From positions 1 to 39,353 of the forward strand of contig JAPPLI010000175.1 in the NCBI GenBank assembly GCA_028819495.1: a DNA stretch of 39,353 nucleotides. The letters are read 5' to 3'. The notes under the pieces were generated by a model. That model was not told where the DNA came from. It did no database searches and saw only the letters and a list, made by a program, of their open reading frames with translations. This DNA is from Gammaproteobacteria bacterium. GTDB taxonomy: Bacteria; Pseudomonadota; Gammaproteobacteria; Eutrophobiales; Eutrophobiaceae. How positions within the stretch are numbered: position 1 is the first letter of the stretch; every line of letters starts with the position of its first letter. Made by a program: the position numbers and the translations under genes. Shown one piece after another: positions 1-7,228 of the stretch.

Positions 1-1
1 C

Positions 2-91
2 CTCCGTAACCGTCTGATATACAACAAGTTCGTTCACGCCTATGTTAAACTTGGGCTAACTAACCCCAAAATCCGCCGTTTTTTTACTTGA
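2..91 (+). CDS. C-terminal end of an unidentified protein (5' cut by window)
   Basis: A frame open from the first bases of the window runs 29 codons to a TGA at 89-91. The residues are mixed basic and aromatic (it ends IRRFFT) and look like a soluble protein tail, not random sequence. It is in the same direction as the Anbu gene, whose start lies 80 bases downstream, so it could be the preceding gene of that operon. The piece is too short to assign a family, and a chance open frame is possible. Confidence 0.35.
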   Translation, partial: LRNRLIYNKFVHAYVKLGLTNPKIRRFFT

Positions 92-170
92 CCGGAACCG
101 ACAAGGGAGGCTAAAGTCAGTATCACGGTAATCCGCTGAGGTGGGTTCTCAGGGCAGGCAGGTAATCACA

Positions 171-917
171 GTGACCTATTGCGTAGCCGTAACAACTGAA
201 AAAGGGCTGGTGTTCGTGTCGGATTCCCGCACCAATGCGGGGATCGACAACGTCAGCACCTACAGCAAGATGCACCGGTTCGAATCCGGGAGTGATCGCC
301 GGTTTGTGCTGCTATCGGCGGGCAATCTCGCTACCACCCAGGGGGTGGTGCAGCAACTTAACAAGGATATAGAGCAGTACGCGCCCTTGAACCTGATGAC
401 GCTGGCCGGCATAAGCGACGCGGCCGAGTATATCGGCAATATCAATGTCCGGCAGGAGGAAAAACACACCACGTCCGGGGTCAATTATGAGGCCAGTTTT
501 ATTATCGGCGGCCAGATAGCCGGCTCGAGCTCTGAAATCTACCTGGTCTATCCTCAGGGCAACTACATCACGACCTCGGCGTATACGCCGTACCTGCAGA
601 TAGGCGAGGGCAAATACGGCAAGACCATCATGGACCGTATCCTGACGCCCGACCTGAGCCTGGAAACGGCCGCCTTGTGCGCCATGATTTCCATGGATTC
701 CACCATGAACAGCAACATGACGGTGGGTCCCCCAATCGAAGTGAGCATGTATCCCGCCGACAGTTTCTCCCTGGACAGGTATTACTGTTTCGATGAACAC
801 AGTGAATACCTGAGGGAGTTGAGAAGAAGCTGGGACAGAAACCTGAAGGAAGCATTCAACAGGATGCCGCCCATTGCCTGGGCCACCAACTGGGACGAGC
901 AACAGAACACGCAATAA
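171..917 (+). CDS. Anbu-type bacterial proteasome peptidase (20S proteasome beta-like)
   Basis: This is a 248-residue N-terminal-nucleophile hydrolase of the Anbu (ancestral beta subunit) family, which forms self-assembled ring or spiral peptidases in the cytoplasm. I start it at GTG 171, not the upstream in-frame GTG 141. From 171 the protein reads V-T-Y-C-V-A-V, which places the family's catalytic threonine directly after the initiator. AGG-rich bases lie about 8 bases upstream. Counting from that Thr as 1, Asp17 (in VSDSRTNAG) and Lys32 (in YSKMHRF) match the Asp17/Lys33 positions of proteasome active sites. In other bacteria Anbu usually sits in one operon with an alpha-E protein, a circularly permuted ATP-grasp protein and a transglutaminase-like protein. 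Here the first two are next door but convergent, with stop codons only a few bases apart, and no transglutaminase is seen. Physiological substrates of Anbu are unknown. Confidence 0.9.
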   Translation: MTYCVAVTTEKGLVFVSDSRTNAGIDNVSTYSKMHRFESGSDRRFVLLSAGNLATTQGVVQQLNKDIEQYAPLNLMTLAGISDAAEYIGNINVRQEEKHTTSGVNYEASFIIGGQIAGSSSEIYLVYPQGNYITTSAYTPYLQIGEGKYGKTIMDRILTPDLSLETAALCAMISMDSTMNSNMTVGPPIEVSMYPADSFSLDRYYCFDEHSEYLRELRRSWDRNLKEAFNRMPPIAWATNWDEQQNTQ

Positions 918-922
918 GTCTT

Positions 923-1852
923 TTAATACCTGAACCAGGCCTGTTCCACTTGTGTATGGAGGTCGATCAGGCCGAGTTCGATTTTATCGAGAAAGTCGTG
1001 TAATGCGTCCTGCTCCATCATGCTTACCGTATCCGCCTCCCTGATCATGTTGCGGGCGCCGTCCAGCGTCTGCAGGGGCAATTCGTTCCCCGGCAGGCGC
1101 ACCATGCGGGCATGGATTTCTTCCAGGCAATGAAGAACGCTGCGCGGCGCATCGACAAATTTCAACAAGAAATCGACCACGTCCTCGCCGTTCGGACGTA
1201 CCTTGACGTGCTGCCGGTAGATCTGGTAACTGCTCAACGAGTTCAGAATATTCAGCCACAGCAGTTCGGCATAGGCGGCGGCACTCTCGTCTCCGGCGGG
1301 CAGAAGATTGACGCAGCCTACGTCGATGATACGGGTGCTCATGTCGGCCCGTTCCAGGTTCCTGCCGATGCGCACGAAACTGTAGGCGCTGCCGTGGCTC
1401 ATGCCGCTGAACAGCATGCCCGTTATCTGCCTGCTATAACGTATAACGCTGTTCAGGTATTTATGGCGTGCGCCGGGCCGCATGCCTGATGCCGGATTGT
1501 TTTTGACATACAGGTAAAATTCATTGATTGTTTCCCAGGCTTCCACGGGCAGTATCTCGCGGGAACTGCGGGCGTTCTCGCGGGCCATGCGTACGCAACG
1601 GGCCATCGAGGAAGGGTTGTCTTCATCGGTCAGCATGAACCGCAGGACGCTTTTCTCATCGGCTTTCCCGTAGGAGCCGTAGAACAGGTCATCGCTCCCG
1701 GTGATGCCGATCATATTTGCCCAGATCCGTTTGAAGGGGCGGGGCAGGTCCATGATCAGGTTGGCGTTAACGTTGACCAGGCGTGCGGTGTTCTCCGCCC
1801 GCTCGACGTGGCGCCCGAACCAGTACAGTTGCTCCGCGACCCGGGACAGCAT
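923..1852 (-). CDS. Alpha-E domain-containing protein
   Basis: This 309-residue, mostly helical protein begins MLSRVAEQLYWFGRHVERAE, a typical alpha-E start. Conserved stretches such as RNLERADMSTRIIDVG follow near the middle. The family's biochemical role is not established. It is almost always encoded beside a circularly permuted ATP-grasp protein and often beside Anbu, which suggests a shared peptide- or amide-ligase-like activity (inference). The ATG lies 3 bases after the stop of the ATP-grasp gene, so the two are surely co-transcribed. The 3' end converges on the Anbu stop codon with a 5-base gap, too short for a conventional terminator between them. Confidence 0.9.
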   Translation of the reverse strand: MLSRVAEQLYWFGRHVERAENTARLVNVNANLIMDLPRPFKRIWANMIGITGSDDLFYGSYGKADEKSVLRFMLTDEDNPSSMARCVRMARENARSSREILPVEAWETINEFYLYVKNNPASGMRPGARHKYLNSVIRYSRQITGMLFSGMSHGSAYSFVRIGRNLERADMSTRIIDVGCVNLLPAGDESAAAYAELLWLNILNSLSSYQIYRQHVKVRPNGEDVVDFLLKFVDAPRSVLHCLEEIHARMVRLPGNELPLQTLDGARNMIREADTVSMMEQDALHDFLDKIELGLIDLHTQVEQAWFRY

Positions 1853-1855
1853 GGC

Positions 1856-3301
1856 TTACTCCCTGGACCTGGCGATTATCCAGGTATCCTTGCTGCCGCC
1901 TCCCTGGGACGAATTCACTACCAGCGAACCCCGTACCAGGGCAACGCGGGTCAGCCCGCCTGCCGTCACGTAGGAGTGATCGCCCTGCAGGATAAACGGC
2001 CTGAGATCGACGTGGCGGGGTTCGATACGCCGGCCGCACAAGGTGGGCACCGTGGACAGGGTGACGACCGGTTGCGCGATATAGTTGCGGGGGTCGGCTT
2101 CGACCTGCCTTGCCGCCTGCGCCAGTTGGCGCCTGCTTGCACGAGGGCCGATGACTATGCCGTAACCGCCTGATTCATCGACCGGTTTCACCACCAGTTT
2201 GTCCAGGTTGGCGAGCACGTGGCGGCGCTGCCCGTCATCATCGCAGCGGTAGCTGGGAACGTTCGGCAGCAGCGGTTCCTCACCCAGGTAATACCGGATC
2301 ATGTCGGGGACATAGGTATACACCAGCTTGTCGTCCGCCACCCCGGCGCCGGGGGCGTTAGCGATGGCCACCTTGCCTTTTTTCCAGGCGCGCGTGATGC
2401 CGGGCACTCCCAGCAACGAATCCTTGCGGAATGCCTCGGGGTCGAGAAACAGGTCGTCGACCCGGCGGTAAACGACGTCAACTCGGACCAGGCCGTCGAT
2501 GGTCTTCATGTACACGCAGTCATCATCGCCGACCGCCAGGTCCGACCCCTCGACCAGTTCGGCGCCAAGCTGGTGCGCCAGGAATGAATGCTCGAAATAG
2601 GCCGAATTGTAGATGCCGGGAGTGAGCACGACGACCTCCGGATAATCCTGCGGGCGCGGCGAGATGGAACTGAGCATGTCGAATAACTGTACGGTATAAC
2701 CGTCCATGTTCCTGATGGAGTAGTCCTCGAACAGCTCCGGAAAGGTGAGCTTGGTCAACCTCCGGTTCTCCAGCATGTAGGAGACACCGGAGGGAACCCG
2801 GAGATTGTCTTCCAGCACGTACATGACGCCGTCATTGTCACGTACCAGGTCGGTGCCGCAGATATGCGCCCAGACACCCATCGGCGGCTTCATCCCGATG
2901 CATTCGCGGCGGTAATTCTTCGACGTGCTCAGGATATATTCCGGGAATATTCCGTCCCTGATAATCTTCCGGTCGTTGTAGACGTCGGAAATAAACAGGT
3001 TGAGCGCGGTCAGGCGCTGGATCATGCCTTTTTCAATCCGCTTCCATTCATTATTCAGGATGATCCGGGGGATAACGTCATAGGGCCACTCCCTGTCGAT
3101 GTTTCCCGCCTCGCTGTAGACGGTAAAGGTGATGCCCATGGTTGAAATGGCCTGCTCGGCATCCCGCCTGCGCGCGGCCAGTTCCTTGTAACCCAATCCT
3201 TCAAGCGTGGCGACCAGGCGGCCGAAACCGGGGCGGGCCTGTAACCGGGGCGTCAGAAGTTCATCGTATAATCCTTCTATCGGGTACTGGTCCAGGTTCA
3301 T
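1856..3301 (-). CDS. Circularly permuted type 2 ATP-grasp protein
   Basis: The protein has 481 residues, the usual length for this family. It carries the characteristic blocks: GMKPPMGVWAHICGTDLVR and LEDNLRVPSGVSYMLENR in the middle, then VVKPVDESGGYGIVIGP and the RHVDLRPFIL segment towards the C-terminus. These mark a circularly permuted ATP-grasp fold expected to activate a carboxylate with ATP and join it to an amine. The true substrates are unknown. It is the middle gene of a minus-strand operon GST > ATP-grasp > alpha-E, with gaps of 24 and 3 bases. Its association with alpha-E and Anbu is a recurrent bacterial cluster, which supports the assignment. Confidence 0.9.
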   Translation of the reverse strand: MNLDQYPIEGLYDELLTPRLQARPGFGRLVATLEGLGYKELAARRRDAEQAISTMGITFTVYSEAGNIDREWPYDVIPRIILNNEWKRIEKGMIQRLTALNLFISDVYNDRKIIRDGIFPEYILSTSKNYRRECIGMKPPMGVWAHICGTDLVRDNDGVMYVLEDNLRVPSGVSYMLENRRLTKLTFPELFEDYSIRNMDGYTVQLFDMLSSISPRPQDYPEVVVLTPGIYNSAYFEHSFLAHQLGAELVEGSDLAVGDDDCVYMKTIDGLVRVDVVYRRVDDLFLDPEAFRKDSLLGVPGITRAWKKGKVAIANAPGAGVADDKLVYTYVPDMIRYYLGEEPLLPNVPSYRCDDDGQRRHVLANLDKLVVKPVDESGGYGIVIGPRASRRQLAQAARQVEADPRNYIAQPVVTLSTVPTLCGRRIEPRHVDLRPFILQGDHSYVTAGGLTRVALVRGSLVVNSSQGGGSKDTWIIARSRE

Positions 3302-3325
3302 CGCCGCGCAGTTTGATACCTCCTG

Positions 3326-3955
3326 TCAGCCTTCCGCGGCCGCCGCTTCCCTGGCGCCGGCTCGTTGCACCGCTTCCCGGCCCAGTATCAGTTCGGCATA
3401 GTCCTTGACGTTCTGAAACTCGACGGATTGTTTTGCAGTCCTTGCCCAGGTCAGGGTATGTCCTATCAGGATATCCGCAGCGCTGAACGTGTCTCCCAGG
3501 ATATACCTGTTGCCTTCAAGTCCCTTGCTGAGTATGTTTAATGCCTTCCGGAATTCCCATCCGGCAGTTTCAATTACCGCCGGCACGCGCTTGTCCTGGG
3601 GCAATATGAACGTATGTTTTCCCTTGGTCCAGAGGGGTTGCTCAAGTTCCGAGAGCACGAAGTAGCACCACTGGTCGTATTTCGCCCGGGCGGCCGTACC
3701 CGGCGCCGGAACAAGTTGTTTCTCCGGGAATTTGTCGCCCAGGTAGGTGACGATGGCTGCCGATTCGGTCAGCACCATGTCACCGTCGCGCAGGGCCGGG
3801 ACTTTCCCGGCCGGGTTGATTTTCACGTAGTCCTCGGAGGCAAAGCCGTTGGCGCCGAACGGCACCAGCTTGAACTCATACTCCGCTTCCAGTTCCTCCA
3901 GCATCCAGGTCACCCTGAAGCCGCGGGTTTTGGGGTAATTATATAGTTGTAACAT
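3326..3955 (-). CDS. Glutathione S-transferase family protein
   Basis: A 209-residue cytosolic GST. The N-terminal thioredoxin-like domain (residues 1 to about 80) starts MLQLYNYPKTRGFRV and contains the glutathione-contacting segment GKVPALRDGDMVLTESAAIVTYL, with the cis-proline after Val and the Glu-Ser pair. The all-helical C-terminal domain follows, with the N-capping region LGDTFSAADILIGHTL. The last dozen residues are Ala/Glu-rich and probably disordered. It would conjugate or reduce electrophiles with glutathione; the substrate cannot be read from sequence. It is the first gene of the minus-strand run leading into the ATP-grasp and alpha-E genes (24-base gap), so it may share their transcript, although GST is not a standard member of that cluster. 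Confidence 0.9.
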   Translation of the reverse strand: MLQLYNYPKTRGFRVTWMLEELEAEYEFKLVPFGANGFASEDYVKINPAGKVPALRDGDMVLTESAAIVTYLGDKFPEKQLVPAPGTAARAKYDQWCYFVLSELEQPLWTKGKHTFILPQDKRVPAVIETAGWEFRKALNILSKGLEGNRYILGDTFSAADILIGHTLTWARTAKQSVEFQNVKDYAELILGREAVQRAGAREAAAAEG

Positions 3956-4054
3956 CTGTCACCTTTGATATTCGTCTTTGTTATTCAGGGAAGCATGAAC
4001 CTCAATGATACGCAAAACCCGTATCTGCGTCACCTGCAAGGTTGAAGGATAGGT

Positions 4055-4097
4055 GGGGTCAGAGTAAAAATTCTGGCGAATTTCTTACTCTGACCCC
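4055..4097. repeat. GGGGTCAGAGTAA palindromic repeat, copy 1
   Basis: This is an imperfect palindrome with arms GGGGTCAGAGTAA and TTACTCTGACCCC around an AT-rich centre. The left flank reads GGATAGGT and the right flank GGAATTT; these unequal flanks give the element an orientation (here plus). It lies between the divergent GST and phosphopantetheinyl transferase genes. The dispersed family is treated as one finding. Confidence 0.9.
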
Positions 4098-4145
4098 GGA
4101 ATTTAGCGGGAACTGCTGTCATAAAAAGGGATAGAATCCGGGGCA

Positions 4146-4880
4146 ATGAACGATAACTGGCAAACGCCGCCGGATGATCTCGGTATCTCGCCGCGCCATG
4201 TCGATATCTGGTTGACATCGACGGAACTGGAGGAGGATCAGGTCCGGGCATACGCAAAGTACCTGTCGCAGGCGGAACTGGCGCGCGCGCAAAAGTTCAG
4301 GTCGAAAACAGGATACCGGGAATATATCGTCACGCGGGGGTTGCTCAGGCAGGTGCTGTCGGAAATGGCCGGACTGGACCTGGCCGGGGTCGATTTCATG
4401 TATGGCGAGCACGGCAAGCCCTGGCTGGACGCGCGCGTGTCCGGCAAGACCGTCGCATTCAACGTATCCCATTCCCACGGCCTGGCCCTGGTGGCGCTCA
4501 CACTGGGAGGCAGACTGGGCGTGGACCTGGAGAAAATCAGGCCGGAGGTTGAGTGGCGGGACCTGGCCGGGCGATATTTTGCCGAAGCGGAAATCCGGGC
4601 CCTGGAAAATCGTCCGCAGGGGGATGGCCTGAAGGCTTTTTATGCCTGCTGGACCCGCAAGGAGGCCTTCGTCAAGGCGCTGGGGGCAGGGGTCTCATAC
4701 GGCCTTGAACAGTTTGACGTCAGCGTCGATCCGGACGAGGATTATGCGGCCCTGACCATACGCGGTAAGGATGAAGATGCCGCCGGATGGCTGCTAAAAA
4801 ACCTGCCCGTTCCGGACAGCCACGCCGCTGCCCTGGCCGTTGACTGGCCCGCCAGCCGGTTCAGGCTGTGGCATGCCTGA
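4146..4880 (+). CDS. 4'-phosphopantetheinyl transferase, Sfp/AcpT superfamily
   Basis: A 244-residue enzyme that moves the phosphopantetheine arm of CoA onto a serine of carrier proteins. The three family signatures are visible: the substrate segment around GEHGKPWL (residues 87-94), the Mg-binding motif GVDLE at 125-129, and WTRKEAFVK at 169-177. The Sfp-like length (over 200 residues) suggests a carrier-protein range wider than AcpS. No polyketide, non-ribosomal or carrier protein gene is in the window, so its target lies elsewhere. The gene stands alone on the plus strand and is bracketed by two same-orientation copies of the GGGGTCAGAGTAA palindrome. That arrangement would allow loss or movement by recombination. 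The ATG at 4146 is the only good start; no strong ribosome binding site is seen. Confidence 0.93.
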   Translation: MNDNWQTPPDDLGISPRHVDIWLTSTELEEDQVRAYAKYLSQAELARAQKFRSKTGYREYIVTRGLLRQVLSEMAGLDLAGVDFMYGEHGKPWLDARVSGKTVAFNVSHSHGLALVALTLGGRLGVDLEKIRPEVEWRDLAGRYFAEAEIRALENRPQGDGLKAFYACWTRKEAFVKALGAGVSYGLEQFDVSVDPDEDYAALTIRGKDEDAAGWLLKNLPVPDSHAAALAVDWPASRFRLWHA

Positions 4881-4897
4881 TGTGTCGCAGGATAGAT

Positions 4898-4939
4898 GGG
4901 GTCAGAGTAAGAAATTCGAAGAATTTTTACTCTGACCCC
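4898..4939. repeat. GGGGTCAGAGTAA palindromic repeat, copy 2
   Basis: The arms are GGGGTCAGAGTAA and TTACTCTGACCCC, flanked by GGATAGAT on the left and TGAATTC on the right (plus orientation). It lies 18 bases past the phosphopantetheinyl transferase stop and 12 bases from the convergent dacB-like stop. It may therefore act as a bidirectional terminator-like hairpin. Confidence 0.9.
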
Positions 4940-4951
4940 TGAATTCATCGG

Positions 4952-6376
4952 TCATAAACCATAGGCCCAGGCAACCAGGGCATTCATCAATTCCTTGCCA
5001 TGTCCCTTGTGGGCCAGTTTACGGTTCATCATTCCCACAACTATATACTCTCTCCCTGACCTGGCGTGGACGTATCCCGCGACGGCGGAGACATCATCTA
5101 TCCTGCCGGTCTTGACATGCGCGTAGCCGGAAGCCGCCTTGTGCTTGAGGCGGTATTTTGCGGTGCCGTCCACGCCGCTGATGGATAGTGATGAGATGAA
5201 CTCCGGCCGGTAGGTTATGGTCCAGGCATGCGCCAGGATATCCGCCAGCAGCTTTGCGGACGCGCGCGCATCCCTCGACAGACCGGCGCCGTTATCGATG
5301 TTCAGCGTCCGCGTATCCAGTCCAAGGCCGGTGAGATAGCCGTCTATAACCCGGATGCCCTTCGCGGCAGTGCCGGGCGGCTCCTCCAGCTCGGCGCCCA
5401 GGGTCAGCAGCAGTTGCCGGGTCATGACGTTATTGCTGAACTTGTTGATGAGTCTGATGATATCCGACAAGGGTCTGGAATGATGCACCAGGAAGGGCCC
5501 GTCCGTTGCCGGCGCCGCGCTGGTCCGGACCCGGCCGTCAATGGTCCCGCCCAGTTGCCGCCATATCGGCTTGAAGGCCCCGTAAGCATAGGTCTCATGG
5601 GTCAGCAGCGAACGGGACAGGACATAGTGGCTGCAGCCGGTCGGGAACCTCCCTGAAAATATGACCTGGTCGGCCGTCTTGCTGTCGGGCACAGTCACGG
5701 CTACGCCTCTCTGGAAACCGCCGCAATAACGTTTGCGCAGGCGCAGCCGGTTGTCTATTTTCAGGCCGGCCAGTTCAGGTTCGGGATGAACCATGACGTT
5801 CCTGCCGTCAGGGGCGGGATAAAAATGGAAACGAACCGCCTTGAAGTTAACGAGGAAAGCATTCGGCAGGACGTTATAGGTACGGTAGGGGTCATTGTCG
5901 AAAGCGCCCGGATCTTCGTGTGCAATCCTGAACCAGGAAGCGTCGATCAGCAGGTCGCCGGTGATGTCCCTGATCCCCCGGCGCCTCAGTTCTTCCGGTA
6001 TCTTGCGAAACTCCTCGGATACGAGGTAAGGGTCGCCGTATCCCTTGAACAGCAGGTCCCCCTCCAATACCCCTTCCCTGATGCCGCCCAGGGTGTATAC
6101 CTCGGTCTTCCAGCGGTAGGCCGGCCCCAGCAGTTCCAGTGCGGCCAGCGTGGGGATGATCTTGATGACGGACGCGGGGTTGAACGGGGTTTCCGGGTTT
6201 ACCGCCAGCACCGGCTCCTGTTTACCGATTTCCCTCACGTACAGGCTGTAGGCGTCGGACGGTATCCTGTGGCCCCTGATAACGAAATCGATGGGTTTGG
6301 GCAACTCTGCAGCGCCGGCCCAGGCATGCAATCCGGCAATGAACAGAAACAAAACGATCCTGCTACGGACAGTCAT
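4952..6376 (-). CDS. dacB: D-alanyl-D-alanine carboxypeptidase/endopeptidase, PBP4 (DacB) type
   Basis: A 474-residue periplasmic peptidase of family S13 that trims or cleaves D-Ala-containing peptidoglycan cross-links. From ATG 6376 it begins with a clear signal peptide (MTVRSRIVLFLFIAGLHAWA, then GA). The catalytic motifs follow in order: SVIK (S69, K72), SNN at 314-316 and KTG at 422-424. The long segment between SxxK and SNN is normal for PBP4-type enzymes. A longer frame reaches back to 6448, but that would place 24 non-signal residues in front. At 6376 the start overlaps the stop of the upstream amidotransferase gene as ATGA, which implies translational coupling. The 3' end faces repeat copy 2. 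Confidence 0.92.
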   Translation of the reverse strand: MTVRSRIVLFLFIAGLHAWAGAAELPKPIDFVIRGHRIPSDAYSLYVREIGKQEPVLAVNPETPFNPASVIKIIPTLAALELLGPAYRWKTEVYTLGGIREGVLEGDLLFKGYGDPYLVSEEFRKIPEELRRRGIRDITGDLLIDASWFRIAHEDPGAFDNDPYRTYNVLPNAFLVNFKAVRFHFYPAPDGRNVMVHPEPELAGLKIDNRLRLRKRYCGGFQRGVAVTVPDSKTADQVIFSGRFPTGCSHYVLSRSLLTHETYAYGAFKPIWRQLGGTIDGRVRTSAAPATDGPFLVHHSRPLSDIIRLINKFSNNVMTRQLLLTLGAELEEPPGTAAKGIRVIDGYLTGLGLDTRTLNIDNGAGLSRDARASAKLLADILAHAWTITYRPEFISSLSISGVDGTAKYRLKHKAASGYAHVKTGRIDDVSAVAGYVHARSGREYIVVGMMNRKLAHKGHGKELMNALVAWAYGL

Positions 6377-7119
6377 GGTAGTTCGCGGCAGGATGCGCCG
6401 AAAGCCGCCCATATCTTTGCGTTCAGTGAATGGTCGCGCCAGTCCCATTCAGGATGCCATTGGACGCCGGCTGCGAACGCCTTGCTGTCCCGGACCCGTA
6501 CCGCTTCTATGATCCCGTCCGGGGCGCGGGCTTCAACATCAAGGCCGCCGGCCAACCGGTCTATGCCCTGCTCATGTATACTGTTCACCCTGACTGATTT
6601 TGCCGCGGACAGTTTTGCCAGTTCGCTGTTCCGTTCGATGAGGATGTCGTGGGCCGGGGCAAAGCGCTTCTCGATGCTCCAGTCTTCCGGCGCGAAGTGG
6701 TTCAGTTTGCCCGGCAGGCCGGGCACGTCCTGGTGCAGGGTGCCACCCAGGGCCACATTGAGTTCCTGGAAACCGCGACAGATACACAACATGGGTATCC
6801 CGGCATCGATCGTCTCGGGGATAAGGGGCAGGGTCGTCGCGTCTCGTTGCGGGTCCTGCACGGTATTCTCCGGCGCAACTTCCCCCTGGTAACGGTAGGG
6901 CTGGATGTTGGAGCGCGCGCCGGTAAAGACTATTCCGTCCACCCTGTCGAGCAAGGCATCAATGTCCAGAAATTCCGCAACAGGCGGAACTATCCAGGGC
7001 AGGGCGTCCGCGGCGTGTATGACGGCATCGATGTAGACGTCATAGGCGGTTGCGGCAGGCATGATATCCCGGATCATCATGTGATCGGCCGTGATTGCAA
7101 TGACGGGTTTGCGAGTCAT
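6373..7119 (-). CDS. Peptidase C26 / gamma-glutamyl-GABA hydrolase-like class I amidotransferase
   Basis: A 248-residue cytoplasmic hydrolase of the PuuD/gamma-glutamyl hydrolase group, which cleaves gamma-glutamyl amide bonds. The nucleophile elbow LCICRG places Cys114 as nucleophile, and the C-terminal GVQWHPEW supplies His222 and Glu224, completing the triad. The start MTRKPVIAITADHM matches the family N-terminus. The reading frame extends further upstream, but that part overlaps the divergent efflux operon and its promoter and does not look like this family. Being coupled by ATGA overlap to the D,D-carboxypeptidase is unusual for PuuD-type genes. It suggests a role in handling gamma-glutamyl bonds of cell-wall peptides (inference). 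Confidence 0.88.
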   Translation of the reverse strand: MTRKPVIAITADHMMIRDIMPAATAYDVYIDAVIHAADALPWIVPPVAEFLDIDALLDRVDGIVFTGARSNIQPYRYQGEVAPENTVQDPQRDATTLPLIPETIDAGIPMLCICRGFQELNVALGGTLHQDVPGLPGKLNHFAPEDWSIEKRFAPAHDILIERNSELAKLSAAKSVRVNSIHEQGIDRLAGGLDVEARAPDGIIEAVRVRDSKAFAAGVQWHPEWDWRDHSLNAKIWAAFGASCRELP

Positions 7120-7176
7120 GGTTGTTATTGTTGACCTGGTCGGGAGGCATTTTACTCGAAAACCGGGGCAGGAGTA

Positions 7177-7185
7177 TGCTATAAT
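7177..7185 (+). promoter_or_regulatory. Putative extended -10 promoter of the efflux operon
   Basis: TGCTATAAT is a perfect TATAAT hexamer preceded by TGn, an extended -10 element, about 44 bases upstream of the lipoprotein start. No good -35 is seen, as expected for extended -10 promoters. It lies between the divergent C26 and efflux genes. Confidence 0.5.
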
Positions 7186-7228
7186 CCGCCTCCATTCCGG
7201 GGAGTCGAAACCACAAGGTTTGAATATA

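Noticed and set aside
141..170. Earlier GTG start for the Anbu gene
   Set aside because: It would bury the catalytic threonine inside the protein; the GTG at 171 places it at position 2, as in the family.
5786..6892. 368-codon plus-strand frame across the PBP4 and C26 genes
   Set aside because: Both genes on the other strand have complete catalytic motifs; this frame is their shadow with no recognisable domain.
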